From assembly GCF_900637685.1 (NCBI RefSeq), contig NZ_LR134388.1, positions 2,305,501-2,369,500 of the forward strand: 64,000 nucleotides of DNA. The letters are read 5' to 3'. Positions 38,335 to 50,866 of this stretch are shown here, piece after piece (within the stretch, counting starts at the first letter, position 1; each line of letters starts with the position of its first letter). The position numbers and the translations under genes are program-made. The stretch is from Legionella sainthelensi. Its GTDB lineage: Bacteria; Pseudomonadota; Gammaproteobacteria; Legionellales; Legionellaceae. The notes beneath the pieces were generated by a model, which was given only the letters and a program-made list of their open reading frames with translations, searched no databases and was not told where the DNA came from.

Positions 38335-39528
38335 TCAGCGCATTTCCAGTAATTCACCAAAACATAAGGCACTAAAAATAATTAATAAATAACCTATTGT
38401 TGAATAGCAAAATACTGTATCTGTAAATGACGAAAAACAAAAGGAAATTAATAAACCTAAAAGAATTGGTTTCGTTTCTTTAAGCTTGAAAAAAGTAATA
38501 AATAAAGTACCTAAAAATGAGAATAAAAGCGTGATACCGATTAGGCCTTGTTCCGCCAGCGTCAACCAATACTGGCCATGAGGCTCATTTAATTTTTTCC
38601 CCCATGCTGGTACAGGTTGTTCCAATGAAAAACGGTAAGGAAATCCTCCTGTACCAATACCTATAAATGGATGCTCTTTAAATAATGATTCTGCATATTG
38701 ATGAAATTGTATTCTAAACCCTAACGAGTTATTTTCCTGATGGTTTTGCAATGATTTAATATCATTAAACAACGTTTGAGTTGTTACTTGCATCCTAGGA
38801 CTCAGAGTATAGGTTAAAAGAATCGTGCCAAAAAATAGCATTACTCCCACTAGTGCTTTTTTTAAAGACATTCTCTGTAACATAAGCATTGTCATTAAGA
38901 GTGCATATATCAGATAACCGGTTTTTCCCGTATTTAAAAATAGGATTTGATAACTTCCTAAAAAGAACATGCTTAAAGAAAAAAGACGGCGTGGTCGACT
39001 TACATCAGCTTTGAAAACCTGCAATCCTGCCAAATAAACCCCTAAAGCCACCATATATCCAGTAATTATGTGGTTGTAAAATACTTCTCCAGGATCAGCA
39101 ACATTATTCAACTCTAAAAGATTTCTGGCCTTTAAAATGGAAAGTATACAAGTTAATAGCATCACGGATAGATAACTATCTAAAACCCATTGTCTCGTGC
39201 TCGGTTTAATAAAAGCTACTGCAAGAATTGGCAAAAAAATTAATTTAGAATACTTATCAATCGTATTATAGCGTATTGCTAGAGGCGCGTCAGACCAAAA
39301 ACACGCAATAATAATATAAAGAAAGAAAACCAATGCTGCGCGCGCCCATAATGTATTAAATGCCTCATATAAATACTGCCTGTAATAAGGTGTAAATACT
39401 ATTGCCAACAGGCTAAGAACCATCAAAATTGATTTCACACTAGAACTAATAGGAATAGAAAAAACCAATAAAACAATAAGGATTGGAGCTAATAAGTTAA
39501 TTTTTTCATCCGAAAAAAATGCTCTCAA
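38335..39528 (-). CDS. O-antigen ligase family protein (WaaL-like)
   Basis: 397 aa, ten or more membrane segments with a large periplasmic loop (about 240-310) containing HPFIGIGTGGFPYRF and PHGQYWLTLAEQGLIG, the Wzy_C/WaaL signature with the conserved His. Attaches O-antigen or a related glycan to lipid A core. It overlaps the glycosyltransferase gene by 4 bp. A Wzy-type polymerase is possible, but the LPS-core glycosyltransferase neighbour favours a ligase. Confidence 0.85.
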   Translation of the reverse strand: MRAFFSDEKINLLAPILIVLLVFSIPISSSVKSILMVLSLLAIVFTPYYRQYLYEAFNTLWARAALVFFLYIIIACFWSDAPLAIRYNTIDKYSKLIFLPILAVAFIKPSTRQWVLDSYLSVMLLTCILSILKARNLLELNNVADPGEVFYNHIITGYMVALGVYLAGLQVFKADVSRPRRLFSLSMFFLGSYQILFLNTGKTGYLIYALLMTMLMLQRMSLKKALVGVMLFFGTILLTYTLSPRMQVTTQTLFNDIKSLQNHQENNSLGFRIQFHQYAESLFKEHPFIGIGTGGFPYRFSLEQPVPAWGKKLNEPHGQYWLTLAEQGLIGITLLFSFLGTLFITFFKLKETKPILLGLLISFCFSSFTDTVFCYSTIGYLLIIFSALCFGELLEMR

Positions 39529-40313
39529 ATTAGCTCCTCTGCATTTTGAGCTAACGATGGTAATTGATCCAGGTTTTTGTCTCGATATATTTGCTTAATA
39601 CCTCGATAAAAAGTACCTTGAGCATTAAATACAGCAAATATAAAGCCTCTTTTGCCATCCAAAAACCCTCGCTGTACAACATAACATCTAAAAAACATCC
39701 ACAACGTACCTGCTAATGTCTTAGTCAAACTTGGCCGTTTTTGCTTGGAAATATATGTTTTTGCACTGTAGGATGAATATTTATTTAATTTATAAAGCAC
39801 ATGGCTCACATCTTTAAATGAGTGGTGCATAATCGGACTTTTTATTTTACCAATACGCGCACCCTCTGGGAGAACTATTTTTTCATGTACAATATCATCA
39901 CTGAAATAGGCATTAGCTCGTTTAAATAGGCGTGCATGTCGTTTAGGACTGGAAGAATACCTTAAAGGTTGATTGTAGAAATACATTTGAATTGCAACTC
40001 TAAAGGCATCTGCTGAGTCAGAAGCCATCGCCCGAATCATTTCTTGTTGTAATTCCAGGCTTACTGACTCATCTGCATCAAGATTCAATACCCAATCACA
40101 CTGTGCTTTTGATAAAGCACGCTGCTTTTGTGCACCATACCCAGGCCAGTCCGTAGAATACACATACGCTGTATATTCTTTTGCAATAGCGACTGTACTA
40201 TCCGTACTTCCTGAGTCTAATACTATAATTTCATCTGCAAACTGTACTGACTCTAAACACCTTCTGATATTCTGCTCTTCGTTTTTAGTTATTATGATTA
40301 CCGATAACGTCAT
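39525..40313 (-). CDS. LPS-core-type family 2 glycosyltransferase (WaaE/KdtX-like)
   Basis: 262 aa. GT2 features: IITKNEEQNIRRCLESV, VLDSGSTDST and NLDADE (the DxD-like metal site), then a C-terminal extension with membrane-proximal basic residues. Adds a hexose to LPS core in related proteins. Starts one base after the clpA stop and overlaps the ligase gene, giving clpS-clpA-GT-ligase on one strand. Confidence 0.88.
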   Translation of the reverse strand: MTLSVIIITKNEEQNIRRCLESVQFADEIIVLDSGSTDSTVAIAKEYTAYVYSTDWPGYGAQKQRALSKAQCDWVLNLDADESVSLELQQEMIRAMASDSADAFRVAIQMYFYNQPLRYSSSPKRHARLFKRANAYFSDDIVHEKIVLPEGARIGKIKSPIMHHSFKDVSHVLYKLNKYSSYSAKTYISKQKRPSLTKTLAGTLWMFFRCYVVQRGFLDGKRGFIFAVFNAQGTFYRGIKQIYRDKNLDQLPSLAQNAEELI

Positions 40314-42578
40314 TTAAAAAACGCCCTCACGATGATCATGGCTATCAAAGTGCAGTTTTCCATCTTTTACTTTTAAAGTGACATGACCGCCATGCATTAA
40401 CTTGCCAAATAAAAGTTCATCAGCAAGAGGTTTTTTCACGTTTTCTTGAATTAGTCGAGCCATAGGTCGAGCCCCCATGACTTTATCATAACCATGTTCA
40501 ATCAGCCATTCACGAGCCATTTTATCCACAGTAAAGGTCACCCCTTTGTGGCTCAGTTGCTCATCTAATTCCATAATAAATTTATCGACGACTAAACCAA
40601 TAGTTATTGCATCCAGCGGAGCAAAGTTAATAATCGCATCAAGTCTATTCCTAAACTCTGGGCTGAATTGCTTTTTAATGACTTCAAGTCCATCATTGCT
40701 GTTGTCTTGTTGTGAGAAACCAATGGAGTTACGAACCATCTCTCCCGCTCCAGCATTGGAAGTCATAACCAAAATAATGTGCCTAAAATCTGCTTGACGG
40801 CCATTAGTATCGGTTAATGTGCCATGATCCATGATTTGTAGTAGTAAATTAAATACGTCAGGATGTGCTTTCTCAATTTCATCAAGTAAAAGTACCGCAT
40901 GTGGGTTTTTAGTAACCGCCTCTGTAAGTAATCCTCCTTGATCGTATCCTACATATCCTGGAGGAGCACCAATTAACCGAGAAACAGTATGTTTTTCCAT
41001 ATACTCAGACATATCAAAACGCAACAACTCGATCCCTAAAACATTAGCTAATTGCCTGGTTACTTCCGTTTTTCCAACACCTGTTGGGCCAGCAAATAAA
41101 AAACAACCAACTGGTTTTTGTGGATCCCTAAGTCCAGAGCGACCTAATTTAATTGCCGAAGCCAATGCAGTGATTGCCTGATCTTGTCCATAAACTAGAA
41201 GTTTCAAATCACGTTCCAAATTACGTAAAGTATCTTTGTCACGCGCAGATACTTTCTTAATAGGGATACGCGCAATTTTTGCAACTACGCTTTCAATTTC
41301 AGTAACGCTAATTATTTTTTTACGTTTGCTGGCTGTTAATAAATTTTGATATGCGCCTGCTTCATCTACAACATCAATAGCTTTATCAGGTAAAAAACGA
41401 TCATTAATGTATTTTGCTGACAATTCTGCAGCGGCTTTAAGAGCAGGTATCGTAAATTTTACGCCGTGGTGCTCTTCCAAGCGACCTTTTAATCCTTTCA
41501 AGATTTCAAAAGTTTCATCAATTGTCGGTTCAGGAATATCAATTTTTTGAAAACGTCGTGCCAAGGCCCTATCTTTTTCAAAAATACCCCGGTATTCCTG
41601 ATAGGTTGTAGAACCTATACATTTCAATTCACCATTTGCTAACAGTGGCTTAATTAGATTAGAGGCATCCATTACACCACCTGAAGCGGCACCTGCCCCA
41701 ATTATGGTATGAATTTCATCAATGAACAAAACAGCACCCTCTTGTTGGCTGAGTTGTTTCAGTACAGCTTTTAATCGTTTTTCAAAATCACCACGATATT
41801 TTGTTCCAGCAAGTAATGCCCCTAAATCAAGCGAGTAAACGATACAATCACGAATAGCATCAGGAATTTCACCATCAACAATACGTCGTGCCAATCCTTC
41901 AGCAATTGCAGTCTTACCAACTCCTGCTTCTCCCACCAGTAAAGGATTGTTTTTTCTGCGTCGACACAATACTTGAATCGTGCGTTGTATTTCTTCATGT
42001 CGTCCGATCAAAGGATCGATCTTACCCTGTTTCGCACGTCTATTAAGATTTGTACAATAACTTTCCAGAGGTGATTCATTACCTTCTGATGCCCCCATCT
42101 CATCTTCCATAGAATTCATGTTTTCATGCATGTCATTATTCTGATACTTAGAAACACCATGCGAAATATAATTAATTACATCAAGTCGTGTAATATTTTC
42201 ACGGCGTAAGAAATAAACAGCTTGACTTTCTTGTTCACTGAAAATCGCTGCTAAAACATTTGCCCCAGTCACTTCCGTCTTTCCTGCAGATTGTACATGA
42301 AAAACAGCACGTTGCAGTACTCGTTGAAAACCAAGTGTTGGTTGCGTTTCCCTATCTACTTCATCTTCAGGAATTCTGGGAGTAGTTTCATCAATAAATT
42401 CAATCAAATCTCGGCGTAAGGCTTCAATGTTCGCATCACATGCCTGCAATACACTTCCAGCTGATGGATTATCAAGCAATGACAACAGCAAATGCTCAAC
42501 TGTCATAAACTCATGACGCTTTTCTTTTGCTTCCTTGAAAGCTAGGTTCAAGGTAAATTCAAGTTCTTTATTTAACAT
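40314..42578 (-). CDS. clpA: ClpA, ATPase subunit of the ClpAP protease
   Basis: 754 aa, the typical length. N-terminal Clp repeat domain (1-140), first AAA+ module with Walker A GEAGVGKT (216-223), second with GPTGVGKT and [19 protein letters not shown]. Unfolds substrates for ClpP; adaptor ClpS is encoded 29 bp upstream. The IGF-type ClpP contact loop is visible as NSIGFSQQ. Confidence 0.97.
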   Translation of the reverse strand: MLNKELEFTLNLAFKEAKEKRHEFMTVEHLLLSLLDNPSAGSVLQACDANIEALRRDLIEFIDETTPRIPEDEVDRETQPTLGFQRVLQRAVFHVQSAGKTEVTGANVLAAIFSEQESQAVYFLRRENITRLDVINYISHGVSKYQNNDMHENMNSMEDEMGASEGNESPLESYCTNLNRRAKQGKIDPLIGRHEEIQRTIQVLCRRRKNNPLLVGEAGVGKTAIAEGLARRIVDGEIPDAIRDCIVYSLDLGALLAGTKYRGDFEKRLKAVLKQLSQQEGAVLFIDEIHTIIGAGAASGGVMDASNLIKPLLANGELKCIGSTTYQEYRGIFEKDRALARRFQKIDIPEPTIDETFEILKGLKGRLEEHHGVKFTIPALKAAAELSAKYINDRFLPDKAIDVVDEAGAYQNLLTASKRKKIISVTEIESVVAKIARIPIKKVSARDKDTLRNLERDLKLLVYGQDQAITALASAIKLGRSGLRDPQKPVGCFLFAGPTGVGKTEVTRQLANVLGIELLRFDMSEYMEKHTVSRLIGAPPGYVGYDQGGLLTEAVTKNPHAVLLLDEIEKAHPDVFNLLLQIMDHGTLTDTNGRQADFRHIILVMTSNAGAGEMVRNSIGFSQQDNSNDGLEVIKKQFSPEFRNRLDAIINFAPLDAITIGLVVDKFIMELDEQLSHKGVTFTVDKMAREWLIEHGYDKVMGARPMARLIQENVKKPLADELLFGKLMHGGHVTLKVKDGKLHFDSHDHREGVF

Positions 42579-42607
42579 TGTCGTTGCTCCTCTTCAGCCC
42601 ACAGCAA

Positions 42608-42940
42608 TTACTCGGGTTCCATGCTTGATAGCAATGGATGCTGATTTCGTCTGGCGTATTCATTTACCAAAGCTACTTTTGTTTCTGCAATATCTCGTGT
42701 AAATACCCCACACACGCCTTTTCCTTGAAAATGAACTTGTAGCATTATTTGAACAGCCATTTCATCACTAAGGTGAAAAAAATGCTTCAGAACATCAACT
42801 ACAAAATCCATTGGTGTATAATCATCATTGAGCAACACAACTTTGTACTTTCTGGGCACTTTGATTTCCGAGCTCATTTGTGGCTCAGCGACTTTATGCC
42901 TTACAATTTCCTCTAGATTTTGTCCGCTCATAACATACAA
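42608..42940 (-). CDS. clpS: ClpS, adaptor for N-end-rule substrates
   Basis: 110 aa from the ATG at 42940; AGAGG lies 4 bases before it, and a second ATG at 42931 is possible. Core [21 protein letters not shown] with the Asn-Asp pair that binds the substrate N-terminus, and [20 protein letters not shown]. Binds the ClpA N-domain. Confidence 0.95.
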   Translation of the reverse strand: MYVMSGQNLEEIVRHKVAEPQMSSEIKVPRKYKVVLLNDDYTPMDFVVDVLKHFFHLSDEMAVQIMLQVHFQGKGVCGVFTRDIAETKVALVNEYARRNQHPLLSSMEPE

Positions 42941-43178
42941 CCTCTATATTATTTTTATAGACTCCCTGCGCGCTTTTGGCCAGTAAAAACTGCTAATTTT
43001 AATGAAAAAAAAGCCTTTGAAATAATGAAAAACATATTGATTAGATACCATTCATTAAACCACTATCATAGATTACAACTCAGGAAAGAGTGAAAAATCC
43101 TGGAACTAGCTTCTACATCATACCAGGTCATATTCACTCCATCCTTAAATTAAGCTCAGTACAATAGCTATGTAACAA

Positions 43179-44441
43179 TTACATATGTTTAATTATTTCA
43201 TCACCAAATCCAGAGCTACTTACTAAAGTTGCGCCGGTCATACCTCGCTCAAAGTCATAAGTTACTGTTTTGGCTTCTATTGCACCTTCCATGCCTTTGA
43301 TAATTAAATCAGCCGCCTCATTCCAGCCCATATGGCGTAACATCATTTCGGCAGATAAAATTATTGAGCCAGGATTTACTTTATCCTTACCCGCATATTT
43401 CGGTGCAGTTCCATGAGTTGCTTCAAATACTGCAACTTTGTCACTTATGTTAGCACCGGGGGCGATACCAATACCTCCAACTTGGGCAGCCAAAGCATCA
43501 GAAATATAGTCTCCATTTAAATTCAAAGTAGCAATGACACTATAATCTTCAGGTCTTAAAAGAATTTGTTGTAAAAATGCATCTGCAATGACATCATTGA
43601 CAACAATTTGCTTACCTGTTTTAGGATTCTTGAATTCCATCCAAGGTCCACCATCAAGCTCTTTGGCACCAAAATCATCTCGAGCAACTTCATAGCCCCA
43701 TTCTTTAAACGCACCTTCGGTAAACTTCATAATATTACCTTTATGGACTAAAGTAACTGTATGACGATCATTATCAATTGCATATTGAATTGCTGCTCTC
43801 ACTAAACGAGTAGTTCCTTCTTTTGAAACAGGTTTAACTCCTATTCCACAATGCTCAGGAAAACGGATTTTTTTGACGCCCATATCTTTTATCAAGAATT
43901 CAATCACCTTTTTAACTTCAGGAGTATCTGCTTGCCATTCAATACCCGCATAAATGTCCTCTGAATTCTCTCTAAAAATCACCATATCGGTTTTCCATGG
44001 TTCTTTAACTGGACTTGGAACACCATCGAAATATCGAATTGGACGTAAACACGTAAAAAGATCCATTTCTTGGCGAATAGCTACATTTAAGGAGCGAATT
44101 CCACCACCTACTGGAGTGGTCAAGGGCCCCTTAATTGAAACCACGTATTTTTTCATTGCATCCAATGTTTCCTTGGGTAACCATTGATCTGCTCCATATA
44201 CCTTAGTTGCTTTTTCGCCCGCATATACTTCCATCCAGGCAATTTTTTTCTTGTCACCATAGGCTTTTGCAACCGCAGCATCAACAACTCGAATCATAGG
44301 GGGCGTCACATCAACGCCAATACCATCTCCTTCAATAAAAGGAATTATAGGATTATTGGGTACACGAAGAGATAGATCAGCAGCTACAGTAATAGCTTCA
44401 CCATGTGAAGGCACTTTGATTTTATCATATGTCATTGACAA
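43179..44441 (-). CDS. icd: NADP-dependent isocitrate dehydrogenase
   Basis: 420 aa. Catalyses isocitrate to 2-oxoglutarate. Substrate loop [13 protein letters not shown] with the phosphorylatable Ser, [10 protein letters not shown] near the N-terminus, and [22 protein letters not shown] near the C-terminus. Ser in the NSED loop means AceK-type control is possible in principle; aceK is not in this window. Confidence 0.96.
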   Translation of the reverse strand: MSMTYDKIKVPSHGEAITVAADLSLRVPNNPIIPFIEGDGIGVDVTPPMIRVVDAAVAKAYGDKKKIAWMEVYAGEKATKVYGADQWLPKETLDAMKKYVVSIKGPLTTPVGGGIRSLNVAIRQEMDLFTCLRPIRYFDGVPSPVKEPWKTDMVIFRENSEDIYAGIEWQADTPEVKKVIEFLIKDMGVKKIRFPEHCGIGVKPVSKEGTTRLVRAAIQYAIDNDRHTVTLVHKGNIMKFTEGAFKEWGYEVARDDFGAKELDGGPWMEFKNPKTGKQIVVNDVIADAFLQQILLRPEDYSVIATLNLNGDYISDALAAQVGGIGIAPGANISDKVAVFEATHGTAPKYAGKDKVNPGSIILSAEMMLRHMGWNEAADLIIKGMEGAIEAKTVTYDFERGMTGATLVSSSGFGDEIIKHM

Positions 44442-44739
44442 CTCCGTAAATTTAGAGAGGTTTCAATAATAGCATGTGATAACTTGGAATCCCAAGCATG
44501 ATTTTATTTAATTTACAGCTTAAGATAATGATGCGGCATTTAGACAAGATAATAGACATTATGCGCAACCAATAGACCTCTGTCGTTATTAAACATCCAT
44601 AAATTAGAGAGTGTAGTTTGTAGTTTAGATGGAATAAACAAGAGGGATATAAAGCGTAAAATAGGGTTGAAACAATAAACAAGCAATATCTTGCTGCCTT
44701 TAATCTTTGCCACAAACATAATTTTGGAGCACTAGTTGC

Positions 44740-45441
44740 TTATGCATGTTGCAGCATTTTAATTTGTTCCATTAATTGATCATAGCCTGCTTCAACATTG
44801 ATATAATCACTTTTTGCTAAATATACAGACAATGACCCATCATCTGTTGCGGATGGTTTTTGTAAGATCCCATTATAACCTTTACTTTTTAATCGCAGAA
44901 AATCGCTAATTTTAGTTACTAAATAAAAGTTACGATAATAATTTTCAGGAGCCATATGAAAAGCTTGCGCATCTTTTTCAAGTGGCTTTCCAGGTAAATA
45001 ATCTTTCAATGAGTAGGATGAATTATTATGCACAGCAACGACTTTGCCCTGAGGGAGTAACTGCTTAATTTTATTTGCTAACTTATTAACTTCTTGATGC
45101 GCTTGAGGGCTATACTGACTTAATGATGTAAGTGTGTTCTTAATTCCCTTATCAGTAAAAATGCGGTTGGGATCAAACTCATAACGTTTATTATTAAGAC
45201 GAAATACTATATTTCTACCGCCAGAATGAACTAAAGTTATAAGACTTCCACCTTCATTTTTTATAACCGCTTGCGCCGCTTTTAAAGCTGTTTGTTCATT
45301 ATGATGTAAATGGACAAAGGTTTTTCCTCTACCCACGATTTGTTTAATTTCTACTTTTTCATCACCAACCATTACTATATGCGTCATGGCATAAGATACC
45401 TGACACAAAAATATAGAAACCAAAAAAGCGTATTTCATCAT
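44740..45441 (-). CDS. Exported protein of unknown function, possible metallohydrolase, 233 aa
   Basis: Signal peptide at residues 1-18 (cut near SYA). The N-terminal half shows FVHLHHNEQTALKAAQAV, ITLVHSGGRNIVFRL and YEFDPNRIFTDKG, then VVAVHNNSSYSL in the second half. A His/Glu/His layout of this kind resembles M14-like zinc carboxypeptidases and succinylglutamate desuccinylase-type folds, but it is divergent. Stands alone, divergent from rluE. Met1 or Met2 may be the start. Confidence 0.65.
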   Translation of the reverse strand: MMKYAFLVSIFLCQVSYAMTHIVMVGDEKVEIKQIVGRGKTFVHLHHNEQTALKAAQAVIKNEGGSLITLVHSGGRNIVFRLNNKRYEFDPNRIFTDKGIKNTLTSLSQYSPQAHQEVNKLANKIKQLLPQGKVVAVHNNSSYSLKDYLPGKPLEKDAQAFHMAPENYYRNFYLVTKISDFLRLKSKGYNGILQKPSATDDGSLSVYLAKSDYINVEAGYDQLMEQIKMLQHA

Positions 45442-45676
45442 TGATTTTCACTATAAGGCTGTTTTTGTGCGATTGTATAATAATTAACCTATAAAAACAA
45501 TTGATTATGGTTTTCAGCAATCTCCCTATTTTAATTGCATTAAAATTTTAATTTAATTCTCATTGAGATTTATTATCTAGCAAGCAATATAAAAGACGCA
45601 GCGATGCTAGAGATCTATTGCTCGTAACTCTTATACAACCTACTATTAAGCTTTTTCAACTTTTAAGATACGTCCC

Positions 45677-46219
45677 ATGTCGCAAATTTTATTATTCAAT
45701 AAACCTTATGGTGTAGTTAGCCAATTTTCTGGTGAAAAATATGAACATACATTAGCTGCCTTTATTAATATCCCTAATTTTTATGCCGCAGGTCGATTAG
45801 ATAAAAACAGTGAAGGATTACTTTTATTAACTGACAATGGTGCACTACAACATAAATTAACTCATCCTAAATTCAATAAAAAAAAATACTATTGGGTCCA
45901 AGTTGAAGGAATACCCTCCGAACAAGATTTAGAAGTTATTAGAAATGGACTAATTCTTAAAGACATTACTTTTTTGCCAGCTGCAGCCCAACTCATTGAT
46001 GAGCCAAAGCTTTGGTCACGTAATCCCCCGATTCGCTTTAGAAAAAATGTTCCTACTAGTTGGCTAGAAATTATTTTAAGTGAAGGAAAAAATCATCAAA
46101 TACGAAAAATGACAGCTGCAATTGGATTCCCTACGTTGAGACTGGTACGACATCGCATCAGTAACTGGCAGTTAGGTGACTTGCAGCCAGGAGAATACAA
46201 GCTTACCGCCCCGATTTAA
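45677..46219 (+). CDS. rluE: 23S rRNA pseudouridine synthase RluE-like
   Basis: 180 aa, a short RsuA/RluB/E/F member without an S4 domain, as in RluE. Motif GRLDKNSEGLLLLTDNG with the catalytic Asp, KKYWVQVEG and GKNHQIRKMTAAIGFPTLRLVR. Neighbourhood with icd matches the known rluE-icd arrangement of other gammaproteobacteria. Confidence 0.9.
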   Translation: MSQILLFNKPYGVVSQFSGEKYEHTLAAFINIPNFYAAGRLDKNSEGLLLLTDNGALQHKLTHPKFNKKKYYWVQVEGIPSEQDLEVIRNGLILKDITFLPAAAQLIDEPKLWSRNPPIRFRKNVPTSWLEIILSEGKNHQIRKMTAAIGFPTLRLVRHRISNWQLGDLQPGEYKLTAPI

Positions 46220-46342
46220 AGCATTAATTCAAACTAAAGTATAATGCTTTTCTCAAAGGCACCAATTTTAAAGAAAGCTAAGAGTGCAGCGAAGTGTATC
46301 TAATCTCCGCTAGATAATCACATTAGTCTCAGTTTATGAGAT

Positions 46343-46821
46343 TTACCGATAAGCCAGACGATTTAATAAATTATCTTGGCCAAGCAGACGAATCCATGGC
46401 CAGAGAAACATACTTACTAAAGTGCTAGCAAATGGTGCAAGTATGCTGTAATTAAAACCTAAAAGCACTGCAATTAAAGAAATAATTGATTGATATAATA
46501 AACAAAAAAATCCAATTAAAAAGATTTGCTGCATCATTGAAAAGAATTGAAACCGTCTTGATTTGCTTGAAGCAATCCAAGTTACAAAGAGTAATGCAAA
46601 AGAATGTTCACCAATAACTGTTGCAAGCAGTACATCTAATAATAAACCCACAAATAATAATGTGGTCAGTTTAAAGTTTCCTGGTAAAAAATATTCTATA
46701 TACAGCACAAGCAACAAAATCCATGGAGGGCGGAAAGCAGAAATTAATTCGGGCATAGGCAAGATAGACAAAAGAAGTGCCACAATAAAACTCAAGCCTA
46801 AACGAATACGAAGGTTTTTCA

Positions 46822-46825
<4 letters not shown>
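46343..46825 (-). CDS. mreD: MreD, rod-shape membrane protein
   Basis: 160 aa with five membrane segments and little else. Start overlaps the mreC stop by 4 bp. Works with MreC, MreB, RodA and PBP2 in elongation. Confidence 0.88.
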
Positions 46826-48784
<1,959 letters not shown>

Positions 48785-48871
48785 CTAAATTTGGATAAAA
48801 ATCGACAGTTCTTGGAGAACAATTTTAAATATTGAGCGAATTATGTCAATTTATGAGACACAATTTCCTTT

Positions 48872-48902
48872 CTGTTGTTGGTCTTAAATAGACCAACAAC
48901 AG
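48872..48902 (-). terminator. Perfect 13-bp hairpin between the ComEA-like gene and mreB
   Basis: CTGTTGTTGGTCT pairs exactly with AGACCAACAACAG around a 5-base loop. It lies 12 bp after the stop of the ComEA-like gene. No T run follows on either strand, so it could be a processing or mRNA-stability stem rather than a classical terminator. Confidence 0.45.
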
Positions 48903-48914
48903 CAGAGCATTTAT

Positions 48915-49244
48915 TTACTCCATTTTTTGAATAACAAATACTTCACTTAACTTTTCACGATTCACATTTACAAAATGCTGCCCTATGCCCTTCACATCTG
49001 AGAGTTCTTCTAGAGACTTAAAGCCGTGATGGCTTTGGCGATAAGCAATAATGGCTTCAGCTCGTTTCTTTCCTATACCTTTAATTGAACCAGTTAAGGT
49101 AGCCAAATCTGCTTTATTGAGATCTATTTTATCAACTACTATTGGAGGTTGCTTTGGGGCAGCGTCCTGTTTCGCAAGAGTGGCATGCACAGGAAGGGTA
49201 ATAACAAATAATGATAATACAACAGCAATACATTTTGCTTTCAT
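48915..49244 (-). CDS. ComEA-like helix-hairpin-helix protein
   Basis: 109 aa with signal peptide (residues 1-22). The C-terminal half carries the double helix-hairpin-helix: IDLNKADLATLTGSIKGIGKKRAEAIIAYRQ and FKSLEELSDVKGIGQHFVN. Periplasmic DNA binding for natural uptake is the known role of ComEA; the gene stands alone, so a competence role is inferred. Confidence 0.88.
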   Translation of the reverse strand: MKAKCIAVVLSLFVITLPVHATLAKQDAAPKQPPIVVDKIDLNKADLATLTGSIKGIGKKRAEAIIAYRQSHHGFKSLEELSDVKGIGQHFVNVNREKLSEVFVIQKME

Positions 49245-49456
49245 AATTTTCTCCTTTTTGTTGGACTAGATGACTCATTCCAGAGTCAAGGCGAAGTATC
49301 CCAAGATTTATAGGTACTGTCGAGAGATTTTTAAATTATTTTTTTGCAGAAACATATTGAAACCATACTTATCATTGATGCACAAACATGCGAGTGCATA
49401 CACAAGCACACGCATGGTTATCATATATTAAGAAGTGATAAAATCGAATGCCTCAC

Positions 49457-50866
49457 TCATTCAGTGCCAACGTGATAAAGAACGTATGCAACACATGCAG
49501 TTAATTTCTTAACCATATCTAAATGAAGAAACTCATTTGGACCATGTGCATTAGAATGAGGGCCTAAAACTCCAGTAATCATAAATTGGGCCTTGGGAAA
49601 TTTTTCACCTAACATTCCCATGAATGGAATTGTTCCACCCTCTCCCATATAAGCGGCTGGTTTACCATAGTATGTCATGGATGCAGTATTGGCTGCCGTT
49701 TCCAACCAGGAAGCCAGTTTTGGTGCATTCCAACCTGGTGAGCCATCTTTTCCGTTAAAACTTACTTTTGCATGATAAGGAGGAGCCTTTGTGAGAGTTT
49801 CATGGAGTGCTGATGTTGCAACCTTAGGATCTACTAACGGAGGTAAGCGCATTGATAATTTAAGCACTGTTTTCGGTCTCAACACATTACCTGCATCAGC
49901 AATTGCAGGAAATCCATCTGCTCCAGTCACAGTCAATGCAGGACGCCAAGTTCTGTTCAAAATGAGTTGTTGCATATCTTCCCCAACAGGCTCAACTCCT
50001 TCATGCCAAGGAAACTCAGAGTAGATAGAATGCCCCAGGGCATTGGCGCAATGCTCTGCTTGGATTTTTCTTTCTTCAGGAATATCACAGTACAATGCAG
50101 GTAATTTAACCTCTCCAGAGGTTTCATCTTCAATACGGCTTATTAACTGTCTGGCTACTCTAAAACTGTCAGCAACGATACCACTTGCTGCACCAGAATG
50201 AACTCCTTCACAAATCAACTCAACAGATAACTCGCCAACCACATTGCCGCGTAAGGATGTTGTCATCCATAATTGCTCATAATTTCCAGCTCCAGAATCA
50301 AGGCAAATCACTAACTTAGGATTACCAATTCGCTCATGCAGTAATTCAATATAATAAGGCAGGTCATAACTACCACTCTCCTCACAAGCCTCAATAATTA
50401 AAACACAACGAGGTATGGGTAAATTTTGTTTTTGTAACGCACGAATTGCGGTTAAAGATGCATACGTAGCATAGCCATCATCCGCCGCCCCGCGACCATA
50501 TAAGCGCCCATGTTTTATGACAGGTCTCCAAGGATGTAAATCCTCATCCCATCCAGACATTTCCGGTTGTTTATCAAGATGGCCGTAGAGCAATACAGTC
50601 TCTTCAATTTCACCCGGAACTTCTATGAAAATTAAAGGTGTTCTCCCTGATAATCTTATAATTTCCAGGGTCATTCCTTCTGGTGCATGTGTCTTACACC
50701 AATTACCAATATGATCCACAGCTTGATCCATCAAGCCGTGTTCTTGCCATTTAGCATCAAAATGCGGTGATTTGTTAGGGATTTTTATGTAATCACATAA
50801 ACTTGGAATAATCTCTTCCTGCCATTGCTGGCATACAAAATCATACAGCGCTTGCGGATTGAACAT
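49457..50866 (-). CDS. M20-family metallopeptidase
   Basis: 469 aa from the ATG at 50866 (GAGGAG 8 bases upstream), not the upstream TTG. Metal-site motifs: LLYGHLDKQPE (His), GRGAADDGYA (Asp), ACEESGS (Glu-Glu) and the C-terminal LGPHSNAHGPNE (His). Cytoplasmic di/tripeptidase or related exopeptidase. The start lies 26 bp inside the murG reading frame end. Confidence 0.9.
   Translation of the reverse strand: MFNPQALYDFVCQQWQEEIIPSLCDYIKIPNKSPHFDAKWQEHGLMDQAVDHIGNWCKTHAPEGMTLEIIRLSGRTPLIFIEVPGEIEETVLLYGHLDKQPEMSGWDEDLHPWRPVIKHGRLYGRGAADDGYATYASLTAIRALQKQNLPIPRCVLIIEACEESGSYDLPYYIELLHERIGNPKLVICLDSGAGNYEQLWMTTSLRGNVVGELSVELICEGVHSGAASGIVADSFRVARQLISRIEDETSGEVKLPALYCDIPEERKIQAEHCANALGHSIYSEFPWHEGVEPVGEDMQQLILNRTWRPALTVTGADGFPAIADAGNVLRPKTVLKLSMRLPPLVDPKVATSALHETLTKAPPYHAKVSFNGKDGSPGWNAPKLASWLETAANTASMTYYGKPAAYMGEGGTIPFMGMLGEKFPKAQFMITGVLGPHSNAHGPNEFLHLDMVKKLTACVAYVLYHVGTE

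Noticed and set aside
44452..44715. Minus-strand 87-codon frame between icd and the exported protein gene
   Set aside because: No ribosome site, odd composition and no protein-like pattern; treated as intergenic.
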